Below, piece after piece: positions 43,841 to 54,590 of a stretch of DNA of 64,000 nt. A program made the translations under genes and the position numbers. The number at the start of each line of letters is the position of its first letter. Positions within the stretch are counted from its first letter, which is position 1. This DNA is from Daucus carota subsp. sativus (lineage: Eukaryota; Streptophyta; Magnoliopsida; Apiales; Apiaceae). Under the pieces are notes generated by a model. It was not told the DNA's origin and did no database searches. It saw only the letters and a program-made list of their open reading frames with translations. The stretch is taken from the NCBI RefSeq assembly GCF_001625215.2, contig NC_030385.2, positions 31,831,598-31,895,597 of the forward strand, given 5' to 3'.

Positions 43841-45095
43841 ACGCAACCAGCACCGTAGATCTCACCCAACCAACGATCATGATTTGTTGGTTGTAAAAAT
43901 GGGCTGTACAATTGTGTACATCTAAAAATAAAAATAGAACTTCTGTAAGTACAATAATTTGCTAAAACAAATATTTTTCGCTGAGAAAACTTCACCATCA
44001 GTGTCCAAATCTAAATACGATCACAGATATATTAATATTAAATATTTTTAAAAATATTTGCTGACAAAAATGAAGGCCATGAATATTTGTTGACAGAGAA
44101 ACGAGAGAGGAAAAGATTCGGTGGGTGAGATCTCAATATCAACGAGATTGTTAATATTATTTAAGATAATGGTTTCGGCATAAAAATCCAAGAAACTCAA
44201 CAATAATTCGTTTTATTGCCCTTTAAACCAAAAGTCATACAAGTAAAATAACAGAAATTATAAATTTATATTATCACAATACCATGCATGAATGTCGTTT
44301 TGATAAACCCATACATAGAGTAGTATTAACTACCAATGGAGGGAAATGCGCACAATAACGACTTATAACCTCCATCAACGGCAGAATCGCAGAATTTTTG
44401 TCCAAAAGTTGACTTGTTGAGTTTGAACGTTTCATTGAAGGATTTTATATGCCCACCTCTGCCGACAATTTCTCATCTTTCTCTGGTTTTAGTACTTGTT
44501 TAGTGGCTTTATGACTCTGCACGAGGAAATTAAACCATAATACCAAGACATTGGGGATTAAAGTATTGATTAAGTACCCAAATCTCGCATGCTAAATTTC
44601 AATACCAAATATTGAATATAGAAAAATGCTAGTTAATTCAAACTTTCTTCCCAACTTCACGTGTCATCTTTTTCGACCTAATCCTGCATTTACATCAACA
44701 TCATCAAAACATTTTTGCTGTTAAATATATTGACATACTCTCAAATATATTGATCACGGGCTCACGGCCCTTCAAAACGCATCATAAGGCAAAATTTATA
44801 ATTTGTCAAAATCCATGATATATCCTTTTTGAGAATAATCCATGATATATCTGTTTAGTGATTTGGATAACTGTAAATAGTCTTTAGCACTCTGATTAAT
44901 TTTTTGTTAATTATGATCTCTTCTCACTAGCTAATCAATTCGCAACTTGACAGTACCATGATTATTTTAGCTGTACTTGCACACTAATGATCGATCACAT
45001 AATCTGAAGAGATTAGATACGTACGTGTACTTATGATGGTAATTTTAATCACAACCTTATGGATGAACTTCGGATACTAGAATCCTTGTAGTAAT
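43841..45095. other. Repeat flank and upstream region of expansin
   Basis: AT-rich. Near 43853-43893 ACCCAACCAACGATCATGAT / TTGTTGGTTG forms a small inverted repeat. No gene recognised. Confidence 0.35.
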
Positions 45096-45270
45096 TTGAA
45101 ACCAAGTTCTCAAGCTGAACAGAATTGCCCCCAAGTTGTGGCAGATTCAATGGTGACATGCATGTTCTTCATACACGACTGCTCAGTAAAGCCAGCGATA
45201 ACGCCAAAATTTTGTGACGGACTGACGCCACAAAACAAGCCTATGAAAAACAACGAACATGGGGTAACTT
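45096..45270 (+). pseudogene. Possible lipid-transfer/8-Cys-motif remnant
   Basis: A short frame reads AEQNCPQVVADSMVTCMFFI, then HDCSVKPAITPKFCDGL. The spacing is a little like the first half of plant lipid-transfer proteins (C..VV.DS...C..F......CCDGL), with FC where CC is expected. There is no ATG or signal peptide, and the second half of the motif is missing. This is a weak call; it may be chance. Confidence 0.2.
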
Positions 45271-45435
45271 TTCGTTCAACCATTTTCTTTGTATTTTTAA
45301 TTTACTCAATATTATTGAATTTGTATGTGATAGCAACAGGGCACATGCTTTTCGTCTATATATTACAGTGAATTCAACACTGCAATGTCACAACTAACTT
45401 AGAGCAGAGGAGCTACTTGGCTAGCAGATATAACT

Positions 45436-46900
45436 ATGGCTACTAATGTTTCCCCTGTGCTCTTTTCAGTTTCGAATTTACCACATTTCTTCATTGTTTA
45501 CACATTGTGCTTGCTGGTTTTCTGTAGTCTTAATTTTAACTTGTGCTATGGGATCAGAGCAAGACATTTTAACTTGTCCACTGTAGCCACTCACTGGTCC
45601 ACTGCTGGTGCAACATGGTACGGCAGCCCTCAAGGCGCCGGAAGCGATGGTAATTTTCATTCTGTTTTAGCTACATTGACTACTTTTTGAGTACCGCTGT
45701 CAACTTGACTGAGCCTTGAACCCTCGACCTCTGTTATATGTGCATGGATAATCTAACACTATTATGTACATGCAGGAGGATCATGTGGATATGGGGATTT
45801 AGTGTCTCAACCACCTTTTTCTTCAATGATTACTGGAATTGGCCCTTCCCTGTACAATTCTGGCAAGGAATGTGGAGCTTGCTATCAGGTACTTGGCTAC
45901 ACATAACAAAACATTACAAATAATGCATGAAAAATATAATTTACTTACATCAGCTAATTTGCTTTATCTTAACAACGTTGACTTGCCTTATATAAATATT
46001 ATCATTTTGTACAATCCAAATGTTTACATTTGTGTGGGCACGGAAGTTAAAAAAATATGTAAAAGTAGTGGGATAGTTGATTTTTGTATATATAGTTGGT
46101 AAAAATTGAAATGTAAAAAATTGGATATATAGCGTGTAAAGAAATTGTTTTGACTGAGGGAGTAGTATTCACCTGAATGATGGCAAAATATTCAATATTT
46201 ATAGTTCAGTGCTTGAGTCTGTTATAGTGGTTGAGAAAACTGTTGAATGTTGTAGGTGAAATGTACCAAACACCCTTCTTGCTCAGGCAAGCCAGCAAGA
46301 GTTGTGATTACTGACTTTTGCCCTGGATGCACAACCGAGAAAGCTCATTTCGATTTAAGTGGAACATCATTTGGTGCCATGGCCATTCCTGGTCAGGAGA
46401 AACATCTCCGAGATGCTGGAATTTTAGAAATCAGATTTGCTCGGTAATTAACTATTTTCTTGCATCCAGCAATCACACACTATACTCAGCTTATCTACAA
46501 TATCTTAGACCTGACCTGTGACTTTAATTGCAGTGTTGCGTGTGATTATGCTGGGACAAACATAGCATTCCACGTTGACCAGGGATCAAACTCTAATTAC
46601 ATTGCATTCGTGGTTGAGTTTGAGGAAGGAGATGGTGATATTGGCGCGGTTGGCCTAATGGAAACCACCTCCTCATCAAAAACCTCGAGTACTAATGGCC
46701 AGGTAATCACAACTGAATGGAGGGGAATGCAACAATCCTGGGGCGCAGTTTGGAAGCTCGATGCTGGCGGAGAATTAAAACCTCCATTGTCAATCCAATT
46801 AACCTCTCAGTATACAGAACAGACAATAGTCGCAAAGAATGTGATTCCAGTAGGCTGGAAACCTGGTGCCACCTATCGTTCCGTGGTCAATTTTCTTTGA
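45436..46900 (+). CDS. EXPB: Beta-expansin (EXPB), 4 exons
   Basis: Secreted wall-loosening protein, 293 aa. Exons 45436-45649, 45776-45888, 46256-46443, 46534-46900 (214, 113, 188 and 367 nt), all GT-AG and in phase. The N-terminus has a hydrophobic stretch (FFIVYTLCLLVFCSLNF, residues 18-34) that should be a signal peptide or anchor. The expansin domain 1 (GH45-like double-psi barrel) shows TWYGSPQGAGSDGGSCGYGD from residue 60, KECGACYQVKC, and HFDLSGTSFGAMA, with HFD at 140-142. Domain 2 (cellulose-binding-like) has QQSWGAVWKLDAG and ends GWKPGATYRSVVNF. Expansins lack wall-hydrolase activity and loosen contacts between wall polymers. Confidence 0.92.
46030..46166. repeat. Possible MITE scrap in expansin intron 2
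   Basis: TTTGACTGAGGGAGTAG near 46148 looks like the right end of a Stowaway MITE. The left end is not clear. Confidence 0.25.
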
Positions 46901-47239
46901 CCCCCATCCGTGCTGGATAAAATCCAGCAGCCTAGCAATTATGTATAGTTAGTATGTTAAATCACGTCCCGAGAAAAGAATTGTACTGTGTCTCTGCATC
47001 AAGCAGGGGAAAAATGATCATTCTTTTTAGCAAGGAGACGAGAGTTCGAAATAATGAAACGGTGTGATGTTTCTAAGTGTCTTGTGTTTGACACAACATG
47101 TAACTTTAGTTTATGATTATGTGACTGTGGTACTAGATTGTAAGTTGGAAGTACTTGAGCAAATCAAGTCCATGCCCGTTTATGTTTTAATAAAGAGGTG
47201 TTTGTCACTTTAATGCGTTATGAGATGATAGTATGTAGG

Positions 47240-47865
47240 GCTGTAAATGAGAACCACTCGTCCACTCGGTGTTCGGTTCGATTTATGAACGAATCGTTCT
47301 TGAGCATAATTTAAAGGTTCGTTTTATAAATGAGCTGAACTTAAGTACAGTAGAGTTCGCGAACAAGTTCGAATTATGAGTTCGTGAACATAGTTCGTGA
47401 ACTTGGCTCGTGAGCGTAGTTCGTGAACTAGCTCGTAAACATAGTTTATTATGAATTTATGATTCCTTAGAGTATAAATTAAAATATTGTTAGAATTTTA
47501 ATTTATTTTTTTTAATTAAGTTAAATAACAAGCAAGCTCATAAATAAATTTATAAGTATAAGCTAGCTTGTTAGCAAAGTTTATTAAACAAGCCCGTGAA
47601 CAAAATTAATAAGCAGTTGTGAGCAAAAATTCGAGAGACATGTTCGTGAGCGTAAGTTAATGAGCAGTTCGTGAGCAAAAGCTCGTGAGACATGTTCGTG
47701 AGCGGTTCACGAGCCGTTCGTGAACAGAGTTATTCCTTAATGAGTCGATCCTCAAATAATATTTTTGGCTCGATCCAAGATCGAGCTCGAGTTCGTTAAT
47801 TTTTTAACAAACAATACACGAGCACTCTAGAGTTCGGCTCGGCTCGACTCCTTTAACCTAACAGT
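47240..47865. repeat. GTTCGTGAAC-type repeat element
   Basis: About 600 bp packed with the self-complementary word GTTCGTGAAC and variants (TTCGTGAGC, GCTCGTGAAC). It starts AGGGCTGTAAATGAG and ends with GTTCGGCTCGGCTCGACTC. Such GGGCTGTAAA...GAGCCGAGC elements are common in plant intergenic DNA, and the internal words allow many hairpins. A related scrap lies at 60200-60320. The class is uncertain, probably a non-autonomous DNA transposon. Confidence 0.6.
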
Positions 47866-47932
47866 ATGTGCATTTGTTCTTTCTTTGTATATGTAAAAAC
47901 AAATATTTGATCAACCACTATGTTAGGTAGTA

Positions 47933-48167
47933 CTCTCATCGTCCCACCAGGTAGTTTACGTTCACTGTTTACACGCATTTTGAGGTTCTTATAAAGGATA
48001 GGTGAATAATATTTTTTTAAATTATTTTTTTTCTGAATAAAAGTTTAGACATCAAACTTTTTTTCAATAATTTTTTAAAAGTTATATATAAAATGTAAGT
48101 ATACTTTATAGGAGCCTTAAAATGCGTGCCAAAAAGTAAAGTAAAGCACCTGATGGGACGGAGGGAG
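47933..48167. mobile_element. Stowaway MITE
   Basis: Ends CTCATCGTCCCACCAGGTAG and, inverted, CTCCCTCCGTCCCATCAGGT, flanked by TA at 47931-47932 and 48168-48169 (TA target duplication). 235 bp, no coding capacity. Confidence 0.88.
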
Positions 48168-48169
48168 TA

Positions 48170-48767
48170 TGTTTTAACCATGCATTAAATATTAAACATG
48201 CAACTATAGCAATGACTCGAAGAAAATTGTATTCGTCTCCCCAGTACTCAAATATCTCCGTATCTGGTCAAGAAAAGGACCAGATATTGCACTGAGCGAA
48301 AATTGTGGTAACAAAAGCAGGGAAGAAATATTGACGAGGGTTGTACTGTGAGAGATATGCAGGTAATGAGGCAAAGTATATTCAGAGTATCTCATGGCCT
48401 CTTCAAAAAAATTTTATTTTTAAATTTAAATTTAAAAATTATGTCAAAAGAAATAGTGCTATAGCTGATTCCTAATAATTTACATTGTATTGTATTAGTA
48501 ATAATCAAGTAAACAAGTTATCATTATAATTACATAACAAAATATATTTCAAGACTCTATCGACCTCTAATAGTTAAATTATTTTCAAATTTCATGTGAT
48601 TGACAATTGAATGCATTATAATTAAATTAAGTGTGTGGAAGTCATGTTATTATATTTATTTTTATTCAAAAAAAATATAATTATATAAAAACTAGTTTAA
48701 TATATACTTTCGTACACAAATTACGGTCTTCCATTTTTACTAAAATCTATTGTTACCAAATATAAAA
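48170..48767. other. Intergenic
   Basis: AT-rich, nothing recognised. Confidence 0.35.
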
Positions 48768-48776
48768 TTATATAAA

Positions 48777-49948
48777 GGGAAAATAGATTTTTTTGCCACT
48801 GAACTTATTGTGTTTTTAGAAACTTACCATCCAACTAAATTTTTTTTCCATTTACTCGCTAATGTTAGGTTTTGTTTTGTTTTTAGCCACCAACTTAGGT
48901 TCGGATTTGATTACTAGCATTATGATAATTTTTTGTAGTATCATTTATACATAGTGCTAGTATGTAATATTTTGATAATGTGTCATATATTTATATCTTT
49001 ATATATAGCAATAATAATAATATAAAATAAGCCGACGAAAAATTAAAATCAGAAAAAATCGTAATTAGAATTCTGAAAATTCAATAAATCATGAATATAA
49101 AATCAATGACTCCTAACAATTCTCCCTCTCTCATAAGATAAAGTGTATTTGAGTGATATGATGCATCATCTTTCGCTATTAAAGTTTCAATGGACTAGCT
49201 CAGTCTAAGATCTCTCTTAAATTTATCTTCAAAAATTTTAATAACTTTATCTTATTACAATTTTCAAAATAAATAAATAGAGAAATAAACTTAATTTTCG
49301 ATGATTGTCCTCTATAATGCATCATTTTGTGTTATTATTACTCCCTCCGTCCCTCTCATTAGTTTACAGTCTTTTCGACTGCTTAACAGTTATTTAAGAC
49401 TCTTATTAAACATAGTTTCATAATTTATTTTGGTATTTTTTTTCTGTGTAAAAATTTAAACGCTGAATTTTCATTCGGAAGAAAAAAAAATTATTTACTA
49501 AACTACATCTTTTAAAAGTCATAAAATACGTGTAAAATTCTTATCAACCAAGGTAAACAACCTTGAAGACCTAAAAAGTACTATATATAAAGATACAAAC
49601 ATATATCAAATCATCAAAACATTACAGACTACTACTATATCTTAATAATGCTGCATAGAAAATGTAATGCTAATAATCAAATCCGAACCTAACTTCAGTG
49701 ACAAAAAAAAGCTGAACCTAACATTAGTGAGTAAAAAAAAAATTATAGTTGAGTGGTTAGTTTCTAAAGACACAATAAATTTAGTGATAATAAAATTTAT
49801 CATAATGCTAGTAATCAAATCCGAATCTAAATTGGTGGTTAAAAACAAAACCAAACCTAACATTAGTGAATAAAAGGAAAAAAGAATTAGTTGGGTGGTA
49901 AGTTTCTAAAAACACAATAAATTGAGTGGTAAAAAAATCTATTTTCCT
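48777..49948. mobile_element. Non-autonomous MULE (Mutator-like) with long TIRs
   Basis: 1172 bp. Left end GGGAAAATAGATTTTTTTGC; inverted right end AGGAAAATAGATTTTTTTAC. Inverted similarity continues for about 170 bp on each side. Exact 9-bp target duplication TTATATAAA at 48768-48776 and 49949-49957, typical of Mutator-like elements. No transposase. The right end is doubled: 49660-49790 is a second, direct copy of most of the terminal repeat. A Stowaway-like end lies inside. Confidence 0.93.
49339..49600. mobile_element. Stowaway-like MITE nested in the MULE
   Basis: The left end TACTCCCTCCGTCCCTCTCA at 49339 is clear and leads into TTAGTTTACAG. The right end is worn: only a GTAAACAACC near 49553 resembles the inverse. 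Confidence 0.55.
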
Positions 49949-50159
49949 TTATATAAATTATTATATCAACAATTAATAAAGTTCGCAAGATAAACAAACT
50001 CAATAATCATAATAATCGAAATCGAACCAAAGTACCAAACCTATAAACAACAAATCTGAAAAAGGGACTAATATTTAGTTATTTACTCTCTATGGGACTC
50101 ATCTCCAGGAAAAACTATTAAAACTATATATTACATCAAATTTTATAAATTCACTTGTG

Positions 50160-50225
50160 GTCAACTGGATAGATATCGTTTTATCGCAGCACCAGTCCAG
50201 GTTCGACTCCCCACGGTTCTTTTTT
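50160..50225 (+). repeat. tRNA-like / SINE-head-like fragment
   Basis: TGGTCAACTGGATAGATA resembles a tRNA D-arm (A box), and CCAGGTTCGACTCCCCA resembles a T-arm (B box GGTTCGANTCC). A T-run follows. No full cloverleaf or clear anticodon arm can be drawn, so this is a tRNA-derived repeat or chance, not a tRNA gene. Confidence 0.35.
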
Positions 50226-50296
50226 TTTTTTCCTTCCCGTTTCTAACCTAACCCTAGCTTTCTCACAGATCGGAGATCAATTACCGGAAAACAGCC

Positions 50297-53200
50297 ATGG
50301 ATCTCGACGGTAGTCCTTCAAAACCTAAAGCAAGAAAGGTCTGTGATTCATAACTACTACTACTGCACTAATCAGTCATCATTTTATTACTTGATTTTTC
50401 TTCTAATTTTGATGCTTAAATCACCAGAATTTAATGAAATTGTTGTGTTTTACAGGTCAAATTTGCTCCTAAAGGACCTCCTCCTCGTCGTAAGCTCCCC
50501 GTTGCCCCTAAAACGTCCGTCTTCTCTTTTCCTTCCATCTGTCTATATAATATAAGCTTGTATGTATACATATTTTTTGGTATTTATTTAACTGAGACTC
50601 AAACTCTCGAGCGGTTAAAGCGAGACTCGAACTCTGACCATATCTATTTTTATTTCCGAATTTAAGACTAATGTATTTCGATGATTTTATATTTAAGTTA
50701 ATATTAGTTATTATTAGGAGTATGATGTAAATTGTATTTGCAGGGAGGAAGAGATTGATGCAAGGGATGAGGAAGCTGCACAAGCACTCTTTCGTAGAGC
50801 CAATGTAAACTTTTATCCTTTCACTTTTTAAAATTCTATTATAGATAAAATAGGGAGAATTTTGTTGTTGGGGTGTTTTGAACCTGTGACTTGGTGTTTA
50901 TGTGAGTTTTTGTTGGACTAGCTGGACCAACTGGGCTAGGGGTCATCATGTGGTTCTGTGAATTGATTATATTTAGTTTTATATATTTCTGATAACAACT
51001 AACAAGAGTTGACCAAGTACATAAAAATTGTGTGTTCACCAAGTGAGCTCACTTTTATAGTGTGTTGCTTGTTTAGCCTGGACCATAATCGGTTTCAGAA
51101 ACATAATAATCTCCTTGAACATGTTAATTCCAGAATTTGGAGCACCATTGTGGCTGGATTTGTTGTCATCATTTTTACTAATTTAATCATTTAATTTTCT
51201 TGTTTCTGCAGGAGCGACGTGGAAAACGAGAACCTAAAGTCGACAAAAAATGTAATTAACTATCAAACTATCATTTTTAAATGACTAATCATAATGTCGT
51301 GTGAGCTTATTGTGCATCCTAGCTGCATATGTTCATGATGGAGTTCAGTTCAGTTCTTGTGTCATAGTCGCGCATATAATTGACGTATATTTTTGTGTAG
51401 AGTTTCTAGTTACTTTTGAGTTTTGATATTAACCAAATTGGTCCGTGATGAATTTTATTATCTTTGACTGCAGAACAAGTTTTAAAGCATTGAATTTACT
51501 TCCCTTGCTTACAGCCATTATAAAATTAGATTTCTAGTAAAAGATTGGTTAGGAAACCAATAATGGTATACTTTCGTGTGTGGCTATTGTGCTACTAATC
51601 TGTTGATATGAAAATTTGTAACACTTGTAAAAATGTAAGGTGTGACTCAGATGAATTCCTATCAAATTGTTTTCATATTAAATGTAGTTCCTATCATATA
51701 TCTGGTTGTGCCTCATAGTTGGATTCACCTTGCAGCATCAGTGCATGTTGCTTTTGGTGGGAGATCTGAAACTTCAACTTCTTTAACTAAATGGGGAAGG
51801 CCCAAGGAAGGAATTTTTAGTAAAACTGAGGATCTAGTATTACATGATTCCGCCCAAAGCTACAAGCAAAACACTGTTTCTTCCCTTTTAAATTCTGCCA
51901 CAGATGAAACTGGAGGAGGTCCATTAGTCTGCTTTGATACATCACATCAGAAACTTGAAAAGGATTACATAGAGCCCTGGGTAACAACTCTTTGTAACAT
52001 TTTTCATTTTCCTCCAAACTCACTAGCTGAGGATTTTTTATTTTTATATCTGGCAGGATTACAACCACTCATTTTATCCTGTCACTCTTCCCTTAAGGAG
52101 GCCTTATTCTGGAGATCCAGGTATGCTAGTAGTGCTTTGAAGAACCTGTCTTTTTTTGGTATCCTAGATACATCTATAATTAATCATTATCCGAAACATA
52201 TTATCAATTTTCTGGTAACCTTGCTGGAGACCCAAAGTTGTGACTCTTGCATCAATAGTTTTGAATCCTTGCATAATGTTTGAATGGAGGTCCATGGTGT
52301 CATAGTTGTAGTACATCTCATGACATTGGTTTTGCAAACCTATTACCTTGAAGGGAAAAAGAGATAATTGAAAGTTTCTTTCCAGTCAGATAATATCTGT
52401 TGTGTACAAAGTCATCTGTAGCAATGATTCCCGACCAAGTAGCAACATTGAGTTTCTATAGCAAATCTGTGTGCGTTAAAAAATGTTTTTCCTTTTGCAA
52501 GAAATTCTTGATCAAGCTGAATTTGGGGAAGGTGGACCTGCCAAGGAGTATGATGAAGAGCTCACAAATTCTGCTGCGGAGCTTGGGTTGCTGGTCAGTA
52601 ATACCCCACCCCCACCCCACCCCCCTCCCCCCAAGCATGTCCCCAAAAGAAACATGTTGTAGGATCGAATACATACCATATGCGGGTTATATGTTTGTAT
52701 CTTGTGCACTCATTTTGGTAGACTGTGAATTCTTTTCTGTGTATGTCTGACAGACTGAAAACAAGGATACCCAGATGCTTTTTTTCCAGCTTCCTCCTAA
52801 TCTGCCACTATTCAGGAGTCGGGCTGGTGCAGATGCTACAGTTGACAACTCAAAGATATCTGAGAGTGAAAGTGCTTTGTGCACTGGAAGGGAGCAAGAA
52901 ACTGCTAGAAGCTTAACACCATTGCGAGGAGCAGATGCTTTAGCTAAAGCAAAGGGAAAAGAGAAAGTTGGCCAAGGGGGTACAGGTATTTCACATGGTG
53001 TTTCACCTGCTTTAAAGGGGGTGGAAATCATTGGCAGGTCCATGCTATCAAGGAAGAAAAATGAACATTTGGAAAACTTACCAGCAGGATACATGGGGAA
53101 AATGTTAGTTTACAAGAATGGGGCAATTAAACTAAAGCTGGGAGACATCTTATATGATGTGAGTAACATGTGCTTCATATATGATTGCATTTTAATTTCA

Positions 53201-53496
53201 CTATAAAATCCCGTTAATAACTTTGCAAAAGAAATTCTTATTAATTTCATATAGTGCACTGCATATTTATTTAGGTAAATGAAAGAGAATATTATTGTTG
53301 GAATGGATGAAGTTGTTTGTACTAAAATGTTATAAATTCTGTGCAGGTTTCTGCTGGTTCCAGTTGCAACTTTGCTCAAGATGTTGCAGCTATCAATACA
53401 GTTGATAAAGAATGTTGCTTTCTTGGAGAAATCGGGAAGCGAGCTGTTGTAACACCTGACCAATCCCTTTATGACAATGTGATTGACTTAACATAA
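50297..53496 (+). CDS. RPC4: RNA polymerase III subunit RPC4 (C53), 9 exons
   Basis: Subunit of RNA polymerase III (yeast C53/Rpc53), part of the C37-C53 pair that acts in initiation and termination on tRNA and 5S genes. Coding exons 50297-50338, 50456-50514, 50744-50804, 51212-51251, 51736-51980, 52057-52120, 52502-52593, 52754-53158, 53347-53496 total 1158 nt, 385 aa, all in phase. The N-terminus is short and basic (MDLDGSPSKPKARKVKFAPK) with charged REEIDARDEEAAQALFRRAN. The conserved C-terminal RPC4 domain shows FFQLPPNLPLF, GYMGKMLVYKNGAIKLKLGD, and FAQDVAAINTVDKECCFLGE then IGKRAVVTPD. Introns 6-7 contain a C-rich run near 52605-52632. No defect seen. Confidence 0.93.
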
Positions 53497-53499
53497 GGG

Positions 53500-54590
53500 T
53501 ATCAAGTTTCAATTTTATGGTTAATTGTTACTACGGTAACAGTGTACAGGGCAGAGCTTTTACTGTGCATTGTTACTAAGGTAATGGTGTACAGGCAAAT
53601 CAATTCCTTTAAATTTAATTGACCATGTGTAGGAAAATCTGTGAGACACTGAGGAATTTTCACCTCTGATCTACATTGTATCTTTTGTATAAAAGAATGA
53701 TACTAATGTTGAGCTATGGCTCCCTGCTAATCTGATTTTCGGAAATACTGTCCTCATGATTTGTTTGAAAGATTACACCGCTATCTTGTTGGATATAGTT
53801 CTTGCTCTTTGTAATTCTTCTTGTTGGATATATTTCTTGCTCTTAGTAATTCTTTTTTTTCACTTTTTATATAGTTCTCTTGGTAAATTCTTCGTAATTC
53901 TTTTCTTCACTTTTTATATTCCTATTCAAAGTTGCCCCGCCTGGAAGAACCCGCTTCGATCTGTACCGGGACCATCGTCTAGCATCACAGGCTTTTACTA
54001 AGGTACCCAAGGCCGATTAATTCATCCAAAATTGTTAATGTTTCGAACTTACAAAAAACTAAATTATGTGAGGTAAAACTTGTAGATAAATTAACTTTTC
54101 ATAAATGAGGCACTGCCTTTTTTGACTTGTAATGATTTTTAACATCCACGAAGCTCGAATACATACTTCCTTTTACCTGAACAACTTCTGATTGATGAAA
54201 GAAAAATTAAAGGGGTGATAAATAATCGTTAAGCATCAACTGTTTTTTTAAAGATAATAGCACATGTAGGTACTCGATAACAAAGTATAAACTTCATGGA
54301 ATAAAAGAATGGAGCAGGTTTGTTTAATTTTCCATAGGATTTTTTTGGCAAATGGCTTTTTTACAGGAAGAATTGAAATTTTGTAACATCTACAATGAAA
54401 TATATTCTCTAAAACTACATGGAAATACATTTTCTTTTATCCAGTTAGAATTATGCTTTCAGTTGTAAAAAGAATAATTATTCAAAATCGTTAATATCTA
54501 CCTACATCCTATCTGTTGATACAATAACAGACTACATATAACAGATTAATGTTGCTATAAAAGTTGTTACAGATGGCTCTTGCCTTAATG
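53500..54590. other. Intergenic between RPC4 and MIP 3' ends
   Basis: Convergent gene ends. TTCTTGTTGGATAT is repeated near 53780 and 53818. A small conserved-looking stretch at about 53935-53995 is unexplained. No gene called. Confidence 0.35.

Noticed and set aside
50160-50225. Functional tRNA gene
   Set aside because: No closed acceptor stem or anticodon arm could be drawn; only box-like words remain.
51642-52283. 213-codon frame in RPC4
   Set aside because: Read-through of exon 5 into its introns. The spliced frames give the conserved RPC4 protein instead.
53930-53998. Exon of an unknown gene (APPGRTRFDLYRDHRLASQ frame)
   Set aside because: Looks protein-like in one frame, but isolated, without splice context or a recognisable family.
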